Made by a program: the position numbers and the translations under genes
Assembly (NCBI GenBank): GCA_013146195.2
Contig: CM028384.1
Span: 72,577,990 to 72,641,989 of the forward strand
Source: Codonopsis lanceolata
Taxonomy: Eukaryota; Streptophyta; Magnoliopsida; Asterales; Campanulaceae
Direction: 5' to 3'
Length of the DNA: 64,000 bases
Shown here: positions 10,811 through 22,664 of the stretch, in pieces
Numbering within the stretch: position 1 is the stretch's first letter
Layout: each line of letters starts with the position of its first letter
Notes under the pieces: generated by a model
Database searches by the model: none
Seen by the model: only the letters and a program-made list of their open reading frames with translations
Told to the model about the DNA's origin: nothing

Positions 10811-11251
10811 AGGTGGGCTAGGCGCTTTAGGCGGCGCCAACTGCTGAGTTTTTGTTTTTGTTTTTTCAAATTTTGGCCCTAATTAATGTTATTTTGGGTT
10901 TTTTAAATAATAATAATAATAAATATCAATTTTAAATTATTAAATTATCTTTGTAAATTTGTAATTGTCAACGGACCTATGGATAATTGAACTGTTAACT
11001 ATTTTTGTAATATTTTGAACCTTAAATTATATTAAATTTTTAGTTTTACTTTTAAAATTTAACATCATTTTAAAATTATTAGGTGATATTTACTATTAGT
11101 ATATTTAAAAAATTAATGTTTAATAATCAAGTTATAATAAAAAAATATTAAAAATCGGATATTATGTCTTATTTCTAGGCCCCGCCTATATCTTGTTTAG
11201 GCGCTAGGTGTTGGTCTGATGTCTGGCGATTTTTAGAACCTTGTGTAAGTT
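10811..11251 (+). mobile_element. partial hAT-like element sharing its right end with 12470-14213
   Basis: The right part (about 11150-11251), with TATGTCTTATTTCTAGGCCC, TAGGCGCTAGG and the end CGATTTTTAGAACCTTG, matches the right end of the element at 12470-14213. Its left end, near the GGCGCTTTAGGCGGCGCC string (10829-10845), cannot be delimited. Confidence 0.45.
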
Positions 11252-12130
11252 CAAGTGGTTTTGAAAATTAAAAAAAATAATAATAATTGCGGACTGGTCC
11301 CTTTCTTGGAAATTATAACCTCTCCGGTGCGCTATTTTTTATCCAACCGCATAAGCTCATTTTCTTTAATTTCTTCATAAAATGCACCTCCTTCACCTGT
11401 TGATAGATATCAATCATCAGAGTTAACGCGAATTCAACGAAGAAGAAGCAGTTTCAGTTGCAAGGCCAAATAAGGGGTGAAATCCATATCGACATTAATT
11501 TCTCTTCACTTGATTAGGATCCCTTGGGGCAACCTCATACAAAAATCGAAATGTGTCTGTCATTTGCAAACAACAAAAGAACCACAAGGAAAATAAACTC
11601 AATGCAACTACCCCATAGACGGAAATAGAGAACCATATGTGTGTAAACTTGTAGCACCCGTAAGAAAGTCTACCATAACTCTGTAAGTACTTGCGTCCAA
11701 TACTTGCGTCGTAGGCTCTGATGTTTGCCTCGTAAGCTTCAATATTTGTGTCGTAGGTTCCGATTTAGGCTCCGATATTTGTCTCGTAGGCTTCAATGCT
11801 TGCGTTGTATGAATGAATGAAAAGGAAAGAGGAATAACGAGTGCATTTAGGAAAGAGAAAGTGTGTGACTGGTGAGAAAGAGAAAGTGTATTACAAATCT
11901 GATGAGAGAGTGTGTGAGAGCACCCATCACAATCAATCATATTCCAATGCACGGGTTCCCACGCACTGTTTTCTTTTGTGAACCGATGCCCAAATTTGGG
12001 TAGCAGTTTTTTACATTGTGAAACCCAATTTTTGCATTGCGACACCCAAATTTAGGCAGTGACTTTTGAGCGACACCCAAAAAATTTTACCGACGCCCAA
12101 ATTGAGACAGTGACTTTGTGTATGCGTCTT
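11252..12130. repeat. dispersed-repeat remnant plus low-complexity sequence
   Basis: About 11290-11430 matches the reverse complement of about 60120-60250 (shared strings: TTTTTTATCCAACCGCATAAG and GTTGAT(A/G)GATATCAATCA). The rest holds repeated words such as GACACCCAAATTT and CGTAGGCTCCGAT. A 145-codon minus-strand frame (11608-12045) covers these words and is not convincing as a gene. Confidence 0.45.
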
Positions 12131-12240
12131 TCCTTCATTAAGAGTATTTTTGTCATTTTTCCTCTAAAAATATACTTTATTAGTTGAAAACAAATATAAA
12201 AGATTTTTTCGGTTATAATATCATAATAGGGACCGACCCT
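12131..12240 (+). mobile_element. isolated right end of the long-TIR family
   Basis: CATTAAGAGTATTTTTGTCA through AGGGACCGACCC resembles the right terminus of the neighbouring element (14911-15016). No matching left end was found. Confidence 0.4.
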
Positions 12241-12469
12241 TGTTATCATCCTAAAAAGAAAAAGAAAAAGAAAAAGGAAAAAGGCCACTGTACAACTCAA
12301 AACATGTCAGCAGGCTGACCTACAAAGGCCGCCAAACTAACCCAGCCCATTAAAACAAAAGTCGGTGGTTTTTTTGGTAAAATTCAAGTCGATTCACTTT
12401 ACGAAGTTTTTAATCGTTAAAGACTAAAGTACTCTTCCTTTTTTAAAATTGAAAAAAGTTACTTTTAGA

Positions 12470-14213
12470 CAGTGTTTTAAAACTCCCCGCTTAGGCGCTA
12501 GACCCTTCTCTACCGTCGCGACTTTCTTAGTCGCCGCCTAATCGACCAAGTCGGCGCCTACGTCAAACCTCGTCGACCTTAATTTATTTTTGTAGCTTTG
12601 ATTTTATGGCATGCGGTGACCGGAGAAGGAATGGGGGCAAACTGGAGAAGGAAGAGGGAGTGGTAATGGTGAGACAAAGAGGGAGGTAGAAATAAAAGGG
12701 GTTTGATTTTGTGGATATTCGGTGGGATGAGAGAGGAGATAGATTAAAGGGTTAGCTCTAGGAGGAAAGAGATTGAAGGATGAAAAAATGAGAAGAGTCG
12801 GTCTGTCGGAGAGAGAACGAGAAGAAAAAAAAGAAAGAAAGAAAAAAAGGGTTGCCGGTTTGCCAGATAGATAGAAGAAAGAAAAAAAAAGATGAAGAAG
12901 AAGGGGGCTGTTTCGAAACTCATAATTTAGAATGGGAAGAGATTATGGAGGATATGTTAGACTGTGGGTTGTAGTGGCAGTAGGTAGGTAGAGTAATTTT
13001 TTTGTTTTGTTTTTAGTTCTAAACTTGGCTAGTTTATTGCTTTGAAGTTGTTGATAATTGAGATTAATGGTAGGTCTGTATATTTTTGTTCATTTTACAA
13101 ATATAGACAAGTGTTTGATAAAATGACAAATATAAAAAAAAAATGTAGTCAATGTGTTGATCTTTGATGCAAATTATCAAAAAAAAAAATTGTAATTATG
13201 TCTTAATTCTAAGCCCCGCCTAAACCCCGATTACGCCCCGACTGAAAGAACGTGATGTCACGGATTCTTGATATGAGTCAATGTGATTGTCAATGTTGCA
13301 GTGAATGTTGCAACAATGACAATAACAATGTGAACTGAAAGTATATCACAGAAAATAGCAACGGAAGTTTTGTTTTCAGATTTTAAACCAGGCAGACTTA
13401 GGAAGACAAGAATTAATCACAAACAATCTACAAGTATCAACCTTGTAGATCAAGCCTCAAGGCAACACAATATATATTAAAATCAACACTGTTTTTATGC
13501 TTAACAGTTAACAAAAATTCTCACAAGATATAGAATCTTGGAGAACCGAAAAAACCCACATAAACTACTAGAACAAACGTGGGAAGAAAGAACCAAATAA
13601 GAAAAGCTTCCAAAACAAAGAAATCAAACTAAGTTAATCGTAACTTCAGAAACACAAGGCTGTATTCCCTGAAGTTTCAAGCAGCAGCAGCAGCAGGTAT
13701 GAAGATGACTGCCTGCAGAAAGGTCTTCGTGTATGGGCTGTTTATTTCTTCTCTCAAGCTCGGCACACAAGACTTCAAATTAATTCTCTCGAGATAATGC
13801 TTTCTGAATAATCTGTAACTGGAAGCTCTCGGCATATCACCAACTGCTCGACTTCTGGCTCTTAATATAGGCTCCCAATCCTGCAAACACACGGCAAAAC
13901 AACCACTCCTACTAGGAAAGAGATTTAGCAGATAATCATGCAAGATTATGTTTCATAATATGATACGTTAAATAACTAAATAATTATGCAAAGATTTAAT
14001 TACCTAAAATGTATCACCTAAATCTAATAAGAGAATCCTAATCAAATCCTATCACCTAATTAATTTTTAACATCAATTAAATCCTACTTTGACCAAGAGA
14101 GTGAAAACAAGACAAATTAGGCTATGCCTAATTTACCCTTACACCGACTAGTCTCCTAGGCACTAGGCGCTAGTGTGCCGCCTAGCGGCCGCCTAACGAT
14201 TTTTAGAACCTTG
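12470..14213 (+). mobile_element. hAT-like non-autonomous element with 8-bp target duplication
   Basis: It starts CAGTGTTTTAAAACTCC and ends GATTTTTAGAACCTTG (reverse: CAAGGTTCTAAAAATC). It is flanked by a perfect CTTTTAGA (12462-12469 and 14214-14221). Both ends are followed by GC-rich TAGGCGCTAG-type text. The interior 12600-13200 is non-coding and purine-rich. It contains a solo LTR at 13243-14143; without that insertion it would be about 0.84 kb. Confidence 0.75.
13243..14143 (-). mobile_element. solo LTR, family shared with 47611-48508
   Basis: 901 bp with ends TG...CA and a perfect 5-bp duplication CCGAC (13238-13242 and 14144-14148). Read on the minus strand it begins TGTAAGGGTAAATTAGGC and aligns with the solo LTR at 47611-48508 (TGTAAGGGCAAAATAGG, later CTTGATCTACAAG and CTTGTAGATTGTTTG). 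No internal retrotransposon sequence is present, so LTR-LTR recombination removed it. The 88-codon minus frame at 13677-13943 is not a gene. Confidence 0.85.
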
Positions 14214-15015
14214 CTTTTAGACGCAAAAAGACTATGTTACTCTTAATGAGCAAGAGGCGTGCTGCGACAAGTTTATATATCACGGTGTACGTTTATTTCA
14301 TCAATTAATTTTACATATTTTTACACCGCGATTCAAAGATTCATTTTTAAATATTTTTTTTCAGGAAGTTTATATGTTGCGGTGCAAAGTTTTAAAAATG
14401 TAAATTTATATATTGCGGTGCAAAGTTTTCTTCATCAATTAATTTTGCATATTTTTGCATCGAGATTCATAAATATATTCACCGCGATACAAAGCTTTTG
14501 AAAGATATACCGCGGTGCACATATGTTGTTAACTAGTGTTCATAGCAATTAACATTTATTAGGTTTTATATTATTTAAGTTTTAATAGAAAATTGAAGTA
14601 AATAGATATTTGTATCGTGGTACAGCTTTTTATATATCACGGTTCATAGTTTTTATATATTGCGGTACAAATTAAATTTGAAAATATAGGTTTTACACCA
14701 CGATATACAAAAACTATACACCGCGATACAAAATATTAATTCACTCAGTATTTGAAAAGAGAAATGTAAGTAAACAATAATATATATCGTGGTGCAACAT
14801 TATTATATATAGCGGTACAAATTAAATTTGAAGTATATGTTTTGCATCGCGGTATATATAACTATGAACCGTGATTCAAAGGTTACTCATTTGTTACACA
14901 CATCTTGTGCTCATTAAGAGTAACGTAATTTTTTCCTATCCAAAAGTAACTTTTTACAGTTGAAAATAAAAACAAGGTATTTTAACGAATAAAAATTTGA
15001 AAAAAGAGACCGACC

Positions 15016-15646
15016 CGCAACTTTTTTTAAGGTTTATTATTTATCACAATTAATAACTTTGATTGTGTAGATTCAACGCTTTCCTTCTATGGTTTTACAA
15101 ATTTTGGTTCATAAAACCAAATTCACTATGATTGGGATCCCAAACACACTTTAGTGACTTTGATTTTGTGTTATGAACTTTCTTTTTTTAGTCTCAGTTT
15201 CACTATTTTACTCTTATTTAATCTTCAATCTCTTTTATAAAAAAAAATTTACTAAATTAAAGTCATCAAAACTACCAAACCAAGCCCGGCCACCATAAAT
15301 CTGTTAGCAAATATTTGTGTAAGACGATCTTACGGATATTTTTTTATAAAATGGATCATCTTTATCCGATCCACCGTGTGTTAGTGGGTTAAACTGTAAG
15401 AGAGTGAAGCTCTATTTTACGAATTAAGATCCATAATACAGTCTTACAGGAGACCTACTCGAATTTGACGGGATTGTTATTTGTTATTGTCAAATTATCA
15501 AAAACCGTGGCACCTTTTTTGGCAATAACCAGGAAGACGTCTCTCTCTTACCAAATTTAAATGTACATGGTGATGGTACATTAGAATTAAATGAAATTAT
15601 CTTTGAAAAGTGGTATCAGGACATGGTAAGAAATGACATTTATACC

Positions 15647-15695
<49 letters not shown>

Positions 15696-16400
15696 CTCAG
15701 TCTTAAACTATAATATGTTCATTCCACATCTGGTATATGTAAGATTTGTATATGGTTTACAAGGTGATCACATATTATAACTGAGTACTAATACCACCCA
15801 TGAATTTTTTGGTCAACTTGAGGTAGAGCTGGTAACTCAAGTTGTTGCGTGTTTGGTGGATTAGTGCATGAGCTACATGTATCAGATCGGGCTTTCGGAT
15901 GTGTTTGGTAGATTAGTGTGTGGGCTAAACGTAACGAATCGAGTTTTTAAACTCGTGGTTTTACATAAGACAATCACCCAAATAATAACTTGTGTTAAAA
16001 CCTAATCACCGGATTTCTTCTCAAAATCTATTACTTGATCCTTAGGAACCTAATCACCGGATATCTTCTCAAAATCTATTACTTGATCCTTAGGAGAGGT
16101 CCGACGTCCCGTGATAGAGTTGAGCCTCCATAAAGCTTCAGACTTGAAAAAAAGCCTAAATGGGTCCATAAGAATTTGATCCTTAGTAGAGGTCCCCGTG
16201 ACAAAACATATTCTAAATGGGTCCATTAGTAGTTTATTTGGTTACCAAATTCTCACACCACATGCATGGTTTCTGAATTTGGCCTTTATTATTGGCACTT
16301 CAAATCTTCAATGGAAAGAGAGTAGCCCCCAACACCCACAAAAAATAAAGGGCATACTTAAAAACCGTTGATAATTGGGCTGCACATGTTATGACTCTAA
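15016..16400. other. intergenic DNA with a MITE relic, a microsatellite and a short tandem duplication
   Basis: About 15310-15476 (TAAGACGATCTTACGGATA ... CTTACAGGAGACC) resembles 37405-37545, a MITE relic. (AAT)n runs at 15648-15695, about 16 units. A 48-bp tandem duplication, CCTAATCACCGGAT...CTTAGGAA, lies at 16001-16048 and 16049-16096. No gene recognised. Confidence 0.6.
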
Positions 16401-17794
16401 GAACATTACAACAATAACACCCAATATCACATTTTAGTCACTTTGTTTTTGTTTTTTTACATTTTTTAACCCTTTAAAAAACAATTCACTTCACCTACAA
16501 TTACCCTTTATACAACACTCTATACACCTCAAATATCTCAAAACTCAACTAACAAACCTAACTACCAATATATTTTTCATCTTTGTAATTTCTATTTTCA
16601 TGATTTGAATGAAATATTTTATATTTTATATTCTATGGAAAAAAAGTTGTATGTTTTAATAATTTCAATTACTTTTATTCAAAAATATTTGACTAAGGAG
16701 GATTTATGTTTAAAATATATTTTAAACTTTTTTGTTCTCTCATACATTAAGGATACGAGACAAATATTTTTATTGATTGGCAATAATTCATATTTAATTC
16801 ACAAATTTCATCTTAATAAAATAGATATCTTTTTATGTGAGATTGCTAAATTTTATGATGAAGATGTAACAAAAACAATAAATATCAACAATGGGGAGTA
16901 GAACATTAAGAAAAAAAATGGTATCATTAATTTCCTGGCTCGCATGAGATATAAATAATACCACTTGGAATACAATCTTACATTACGTAAAGAAATTCCT
17001 AAGCGTAATTCATTGAAAATATATAAAATTGAAAATATATAATACCATTCTTGATCCTATCAACAACTTTGTACAATGCATTAGGATCCAGACAATCTGA
17101 CATATAAACGCATGATCCCACCCATTGTTCCTCTTCCAATACATGTGTTCCTCCAACCACCCAATCAAATCCTCCTGCATTTCCTCATCACTGTACACCA
17201 ACCCTCCCTCCGGCATCATCGCCGACCGAATTGGATTCACCACCAAGCTCAGCGATGAGAAGAACGACATGTATAACAAATCGGCGTCCTCGGGATCGAA
17301 CACCCAAGTCACGGGCGAACCAAAATGGTCGTCGTCCCGAGTCAAATCAGCGAACAAGTACCACTCGGCCGGGTGCTGCTTCATGATGGATCTCTGGTTA
17401 CCATTTTCGGTGTCGACATGAATTGTGAAGAAGACGGTGGTCGGATTTTGGGTCATCGCTCCATAACGAAGGGGGTGACCGGCGGCGAGGGTAGCTCGAG
17501 TTCAATCGCCGGAGAGTTCTGTCAAATAGACCAGCTTCACTATTGGCTTTGTTAGTGTAGACAGAACGAAGAAGACCGGGGATGAGACAGAATGAAGAAG
17601 ACGATTGGGAAGAGAGAGAAGTGAGGGAATGAAGAGCAACTGTTCACGCTAAGAGTCCCCCGATCTGTTGCGATCCATTTGTCGGCTTATATGGATTGAG
17701 TGTGGAATTGGGAGTCCATTGTGTGGTTGAGTACTGCAAAAAGACTCCAAAATTACTTTTGGAGTGGTGATAAAAGGGTCCATTGTGGACGCTC
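16401..17794 (-). mobile_element. PIF/Harbinger-like element carrying a gene fragment (Pack type)
   Basis: Candidate ends are GAACATTACAACAATAACACC (left) and GAGCGTCCACAATGGACCC (right, reverse strand), imperfect inverted repeats flanked by TAA on both sides (16398-16400 and 17795-17797). TAA/TTA duplication and the GAGC..CACAATGG end type are usual for PIF/Harbinger MITEs. Inside is a piece of a GT47/exostosin gene on the minus strand. The AT-rich left half has a 98-codon frame (16605-16901) with no recognisable motif. Confidence 0.5.
17046..17560 (-). pseudogene. GT47 / exostosin-like glycosyltransferase fragment
   Basis: A minus-strand frame from 17456 reads HPAEWYLFADL, then GSPVTWVFDPEDADLLYMSF, FSSLSLVVNP, YSDEEMQEDLIGWLEEHMYW and RNNGWDHAFICQ. 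These are N-terminal features of plant GT47 (exostosin, ARAD-like) proteins, which in the family are Golgi enzymes of cell-wall polysaccharide synthesis. After FICQ the frame shifts: the expected DPNALYKVVDR continues in another frame (17100-17050). Upstream, a VYLTELSGD-like stretch is interrupted by a stop. Only about 150 of the usual 400-500 residues remain, with no intron and no C-terminal domain. It sits within an apparent PIF/Harbinger-like element, so it is best read as a captured, dead gene piece. Confidence 0.7.
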
Positions 17795-17824
17795 TAACTA
17801 GTGGATTTCATGTAAACTCTCACT

Positions 17825-17912
17825 TAGGGGTGGTAATTTCGTATTAATGGATAATTTTGAGTTAGGCTATTATCTAATTCTAATGGCTACTAACCCAAAG
17901 TTATCCATTAAT
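17825..17912 (+). mobile_element. truncated hAT-type MITE
   Basis: TAGGGGTGGTAATTTC ... CTAACCCAAAGTTATCCATTAAT matches the MITE at 3511-3623 but lacks its last roughly 20 bp; the copia LTR starts there. Confidence 0.7.
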
Positions 17913-18141
17913 TATTGGAGAATAATATCGTTATGTTTATTTGTTATTATTATTTTCCTTTATTTATCTTCTTTGTATAGTTTATTTCCTTGTATAACTC
18001 TTTTCTTATTGTAATTTATTCTTGTAAAAGTTTCTTGTACCACACTCCTAGTGTAACCATAATTGTAACTTCCTGTATAAATATGTGATTCAATAAATGG
18101 AAAGACTATATCATTATTCGTGAAGTTTATTATTTCCTACA
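17913..18141 (+). repeat. 5' LTR of a copia retrotransposon
   Basis: 229 bp, starting TATTGGAGAATAATATC (TGTTGGAG expected) and ending TTTCCTACA, directly before the primer site TGGTATCAAAGC (18142-18153). It includes CTGTATAAATATGTG as a TATA candidate and resembles the LTR at 7426-7706 in its last 60 bp. Confidence 0.75.
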
Positions 18142-18230
18142 TGGTATCAAAGCGTCGCTCCCAAAACCTTTAAACCACCAAACTTCCGCAACCCTATAAC
18201 CATCAGCGCCATCTCTCCCTTTGGTTCAGC

Positions 18231-21200
18231 ATGTCCTCCAACAGCATCACCATCCAAGATCCCAACGATACCACCAAACCCTACCAACTCATCAACATCT
18301 CCAACCACAACATCACCGAGCTCACCCCTACCAGCTACCTAGCCTGGAAACTTCAGGTTGAATCCACACTCATCGGGTACGATCTGTACAAATTTGTCGA
18401 TGGCACCTCCCCCTGTTCTCCAACAACCATCACCGCCAACAATGCACATGTCCCTAATCCGACCTACATCCCGTGGATGCGCCAAGACAGGCTACTGTTT
18501 GGTGCCCCTATCGGCCTCCTCGCCTCTGGTGTCGCTCATTGGTCAAGCGACCACTACTTAGGATGCCTGACTCATTCTCGCTAACACCTTTGCTCGCCCC
18601 TCCCGTGGGCACACAAAGCAAATTAAGGACCAACTCAAATGGGCTATGAAAGGTACTCAGTCAATTTTCGAGTATATGCAGCTCATCAAGGGTAAGTTTG
18701 ATGAACTTGCCGCCCTCAGGAAACCCCTTGACCATGAGGATCTCATTGAGACAGTGTGGGCGGTCTCGGCGAGGACTATCGCCAGGTCGTTGTTGTCATT
18801 GAAGGTCATGACACTCCCATACCTTTTGATGCTATGAGAAGCTCATCAATCGCGAGCTAGTTCTAAAACAATCCGCTCCAATTTCTCACCCAGTCACGAA
18901 TAACACCGCGTCCACAAGGTTGCATGGATCTACTCAGCATCATCGCTCACAGCAGCCCGCTCAAGGACCTCGTTCCTTGTCAAACACCAACTCGAGCTCT
19001 CGTCGTCTTTACCTTGACAAATGTCAGGGCTGCAGGCAATAAGGTCACACGGTCTCTCAGTGCCCCTCCTTTCAACTTGTTCAAGCCTCAACGTCGATGC
19101 ATGCTCTCGCTCCTTGCCCACGACCAACTACTGGCACCCGCGTGCTCATATAGCCACAACTACGGGTAACCCTTCTCCGAGTTGGCTCTTCGACAGTGGA
19201 TCATCTCATCATGTCACCAATGATCTTGGGAATTGGTCTCTCCATCTGCCATACTCAGGCAACTACGACATGGTCATCGGTAATGGCACCGGTCTACCTA
19301 TTGCCAACGCAGGTTCAACCTCTCTTCCTACACCCTCAACTACTTTTCAATTACATAATGTTCTATTTGTTCCTAGCATGCAACGAAATGTCATTTTTAT
19401 TTCCCAATTTTTTACATCCAATAAAGCATCTATTGAATTCTCACCAACTTCTTTTTATGTGAAGGATTTACAAACAGGGACCTAGCTGTTGACAGGACAA
19501 TCTAAGGATGGTGTGTATGAATGACTGAGCTCTATTCTTCCTCGTCAACCTACTACCTTCACCAGTTCCACGAGCTCTTCTCCTGACTGGCATCATCGTC
19601 TCGATCACCCCCTCCCCTAGTTCAACGTCACCTAGAGTCTAAGTTTTCTCTTAAGTATAATAGAGTTACTTCCACTTTTTGTAATGTGTGTTTGAGTAAT
19701 AAAAGTCACAAACTTTTGTTTGCTTTATCTACTACTGTCTTTTCACATCCCCTTCAACTTATTTACTCTGATGTTTGGACCTCCCCCTCACTTCTCTTGA
19801 TGGGTTCAAATATTATGTTATATTCGTTGACCACTACACGCATTACATATGACTCTACCCCTTCAAACGAAAATCTGATTTCGCCTCCATTTTTCCTCGT
19901 TTTCAAGTCATGGTTGAAAACTACTTCAAAAACAAAATTATCACGCTTTACTCGGACAATGGAGGGGAGTTTACTGGCGTTGCTAAGACCATCGGGCTAG
20001 CCACCTACCTCGCCAGCAAAGACATCTCGCACCTTACATCCCCTACTCACACTCTCAAGCACAATGGCTTCTTTGAGCGTCGCCATCGCCATATAGTCCA
20101 TAGTCGAGACTGGTCTCTCTCTTTTGACCAATGCCTCGCTTCTTCTCTCCTTCTGGTCACATTCCTTCCTTACAGCCACTTATCTCATAAATCGCCTTCC
20201 TACACCTACTCTCCAAATGTTCTCTCCCTATCAAACACTTTTTAGGTTTGCTCCGAACTACTTTAAGCTTTATGCTTTTGGTTGTCTCTGCTATCCATGG
20301 TTGTGACCATACACCTCTCACAAACTTGATACTCGGCCAACCCCTTGTGTCTTCCTCGGGTACTCTTCACCCAGAGTGCCTATCTCTGTTATGACTCGTC
20401 CAAATCCAAACTATATGTCTCTCGTCATGTTCGGTTAGTCGAGTCAGAATTTCCCTTCTCCAAGGTTGACCTGGCTCTTCCTCGCCCTGACGAGTCCACC
20501 CACAACATCTGGTTATCGCCTCATGATATCCTCGCGGCATCATACACACCACCAACGACCTGTCCTCGCAGCGGCCTGATTGGAGGTCCTTTACCCAGAT
20601 AGGTCTCACCAATCACCGAGCACCATTTACCTCCGCAACCAGAACAACCATCCACCGAACAACCTTTACCTCAGCAGCTTGAACCACCATTCATCGAGCA
20701 TACATCCTCTCTATAACTGAAATCCCTCCACCTACCCTTCCCCAACCTCTTGTTCCCCCAGCAACAGCTCACGCTTCTCCTATTATCACCCGCTCCAAAA
20801 ACAATATCCACAATCTTATCACAAACTTAGCCTCTCTGCTCGGTTATCCTTAGACACTGAACCAACCTGTGTCACCCAGGCCATCAAAGACAATAGGTGG
20901 TGATAGGCTATGTCTGAGGAGTATGATGCTCTCATTAAAAATGGCACTTGGGACTTGGTACCTCCCATAGGGGTTCCTAATATTGTTGATTACAAATGGA
21001 TATTTCGAATTAAACGGCTACTTGATGGAAAAATTGACAGGTACAAAACTCGTCTGGTCGTTAAAAGATTTCATCAACGGCCAGGGGTTGACTATCATAA
21101 AATCTTCACCCCGGTGGTTAAACCTACAACAGTTCGTCTTATCCTTTCCATTGTTATCAGTCGGGGTTGGGCTCTTCGACAACTGGATGTCAACAATGCT

Positions 21201-22150
21201 TCTCCAAGGGACACTCACCGAGGAAGTCTTCATGGCTCAATCACAGGGCTTTGTTGATTCTGACCAACCTCATCATGTTTGTCGTCTACGCATGGCTATT
21301 CATGGTCTCAAGCAGGCACCCCGTGTATGGTACAATGAACTCCGCCAGTTTATGCTCGCTTCTCACTTCAAGAACTTTGTGGTTGATACCTTGCTTTTCA
21401 TCTTCGTCGAGCAAGGTATCACTCTCATGCTACTTGTCTATGTTGACGACATCATCATCACAGGAAACAATGACAAGGCTATTCAGGACTTCATAAATGT
21501 CCTCGCTTCTCGCTTTTCACTCAAGGACCTCAGCCTTCTTCAAGGGTAAATTGCCAACCTCCTAACTCGCACTGGTATGACTGATGCTCGCCCAGTGACG
21601 ACCCCGCTAGTCACCTCGTCGGTACTTTCTATCCAGTCTGGTACATCTCTTACGGATCCCACCGAGTACCGAGCTGTCATAGGGAGTCTCTAGTATCTCT
21701 CCTTTACTCAACCGAATATCGCATATGTGGTCAACAAGCTTTCTTTGTTCATGCATAGGCCGACTACGACTCGCGACCAAACGTCTCATTCGTTATCTTT
21801 GTGGCACCATTGATAAGGGTATCTTTCTTCATCGACAATCTCCTCTCGACTTTCATGCATTTGTTGATGCCGACTGGACGGGAAACAAGGATGACTACAC
21901 CTCAACCAGTGCCTACATCGTTTATCTTAGCCGTAATCATGTCTCTTGGAGCTCGAAAAAACAGCGTATTGTTGCTCGCTCCTAGATAGAGGCCGAGTAC
22001 CGAGCTGTTGCTGCAACTGCTGCTGATGTTCACTGGGTTACCTCACTCCTCGGGGAACTCGACATCTTCTCCTCACAACAACCTGTCATCTATTGTGACA
22101 ATGTTGGCGCTACCTGTTTATACTCCAATCTAGTGTTCCACTCTCGCATA
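18231..22150 (+). pseudogene. decayed Ty1/copia gag-pol polyprotein
   Basis: Pieces in the usual copia order appear on the plus strand, split by stops and frameshifts. Gag starts at MSSNSITIQDPNDTT (18231), with YLAWKLQVESTLIGYDLY and KGKFDELAALRKPL (18690). The protease motif is WLFDSGSSHHVT (19184-19220). Integrase is marked by LIYSDVWTSP and YSDNGGEFTG (19950). Reverse transcriptase shows DYKWIFRIKRLLDGK, LDVNNA and the YVDDIIITGN catalytic site (21438-21467). RNase H shows FVDADWTGNKDDYTSTSAY and IEAEYRAVAATAADV. Homology ends near 22150, within the VFHSRIK region, and no 3' LTR follows, so the element is 3'-truncated as well as broken. It is the only element here that could represent an autonomous relative of 7426-9597. 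Confidence 0.85.
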
Positions 22151-22404
22151 AAAATCTTACAATATTATGGTTCGTGGTTGTATCCAACCTTCTCACATCC
22201 TTTGTCTCGTTAACTTTTAGCCAACACTTGTATTTGTTATTTAATCCAGCTTTTAATTAACACAGAGAATGTGACAGAAGGTGAGATAAAAGATTTCAAG
22301 CCATCTCATTCTTATATCTATGTTTGGATATTATTATTTTAGGAATAATTATTTATATATATGATTAACACAATAATGAGAAAGTATATTATGGATGCAT
22401 CTAA
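22151..22404. other. intergenic DNA, nothing recognised
   Basis: Follows the truncated copia end; no LTR, gene or repeat ends found. Confidence 0.5.
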
Positions 22405-22664
22405 GGGCATCTCTAATGGTAAGGTTCAGATCATCCAAAAAAATCTTACCATTGTGGAAGATTCATTGGGAAATAATGGTTCATAGAGAAAAAACAAAGG
22501 GAAAAAAGCAATAAAAATAGGGCTCAACATTAAAACGTTTTTGTTTTAAAAAGGATGTACCATTGTGATGAAAAGTTAATGAAGAGATGATTTTTTTTGC
22601 TTTTGATGTGACTTATAAAAAAGTGTAAAAAAGTTTTTTCAAAATTTTACTATTGGAAATGCCC
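22405..22664 (+). mobile_element. Tourist-like (PIF/Harbinger) MITE
   Basis: 260 bp with ends GGGCATCTCTAATGGTAA and TACTATTGGAAATGCCC (inverted repeats), flanked by TAA (22402-22404 and 22665-22667). No coding capacity. Confidence 0.75.

Larger units (their letters stand above)
12361..15015 (+). mobile_element. long-TIR (Mutator-like) non-autonomous element, outer member of a triple nest
   Basis: Left and right ends form a long imperfect inverted repeat. Starting from the outside, both read GTCGGT, then T-rich sequence, ATCGTTAAA/TTCGTTAAA, AAAAAGTTACTTTT, and finally a perfect 17-bp stem GTTACTCTTAATGAGCA (14236-14252; complement at 14908-14924). The left arm is split by the hAT-like element 12470-14213, which lies between GTTACTTTTAGAC and GCAAAAAGACTATG. 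The interior (14250-14905) is an array of degenerate words such as GCGGTGCAAAG, CACCGCGATACAAA and ATATATCACGG. No gene. I found no clean target duplication, so the superfamily assignment rests on TIR length only. Confidence 0.55.

Noticed and set aside
11608..12045. 145-codon minus-strand frame
   Set aside because: Built from a local repeat (SEP..TTQ.LKLTRQ) and low-complexity sequence; no family and no splice context.
16605..16901. 98-codon plus-strand frame
   Set aside because: AT-rich, Ile/Lys/Phe-dominated, no motif; open by chance.
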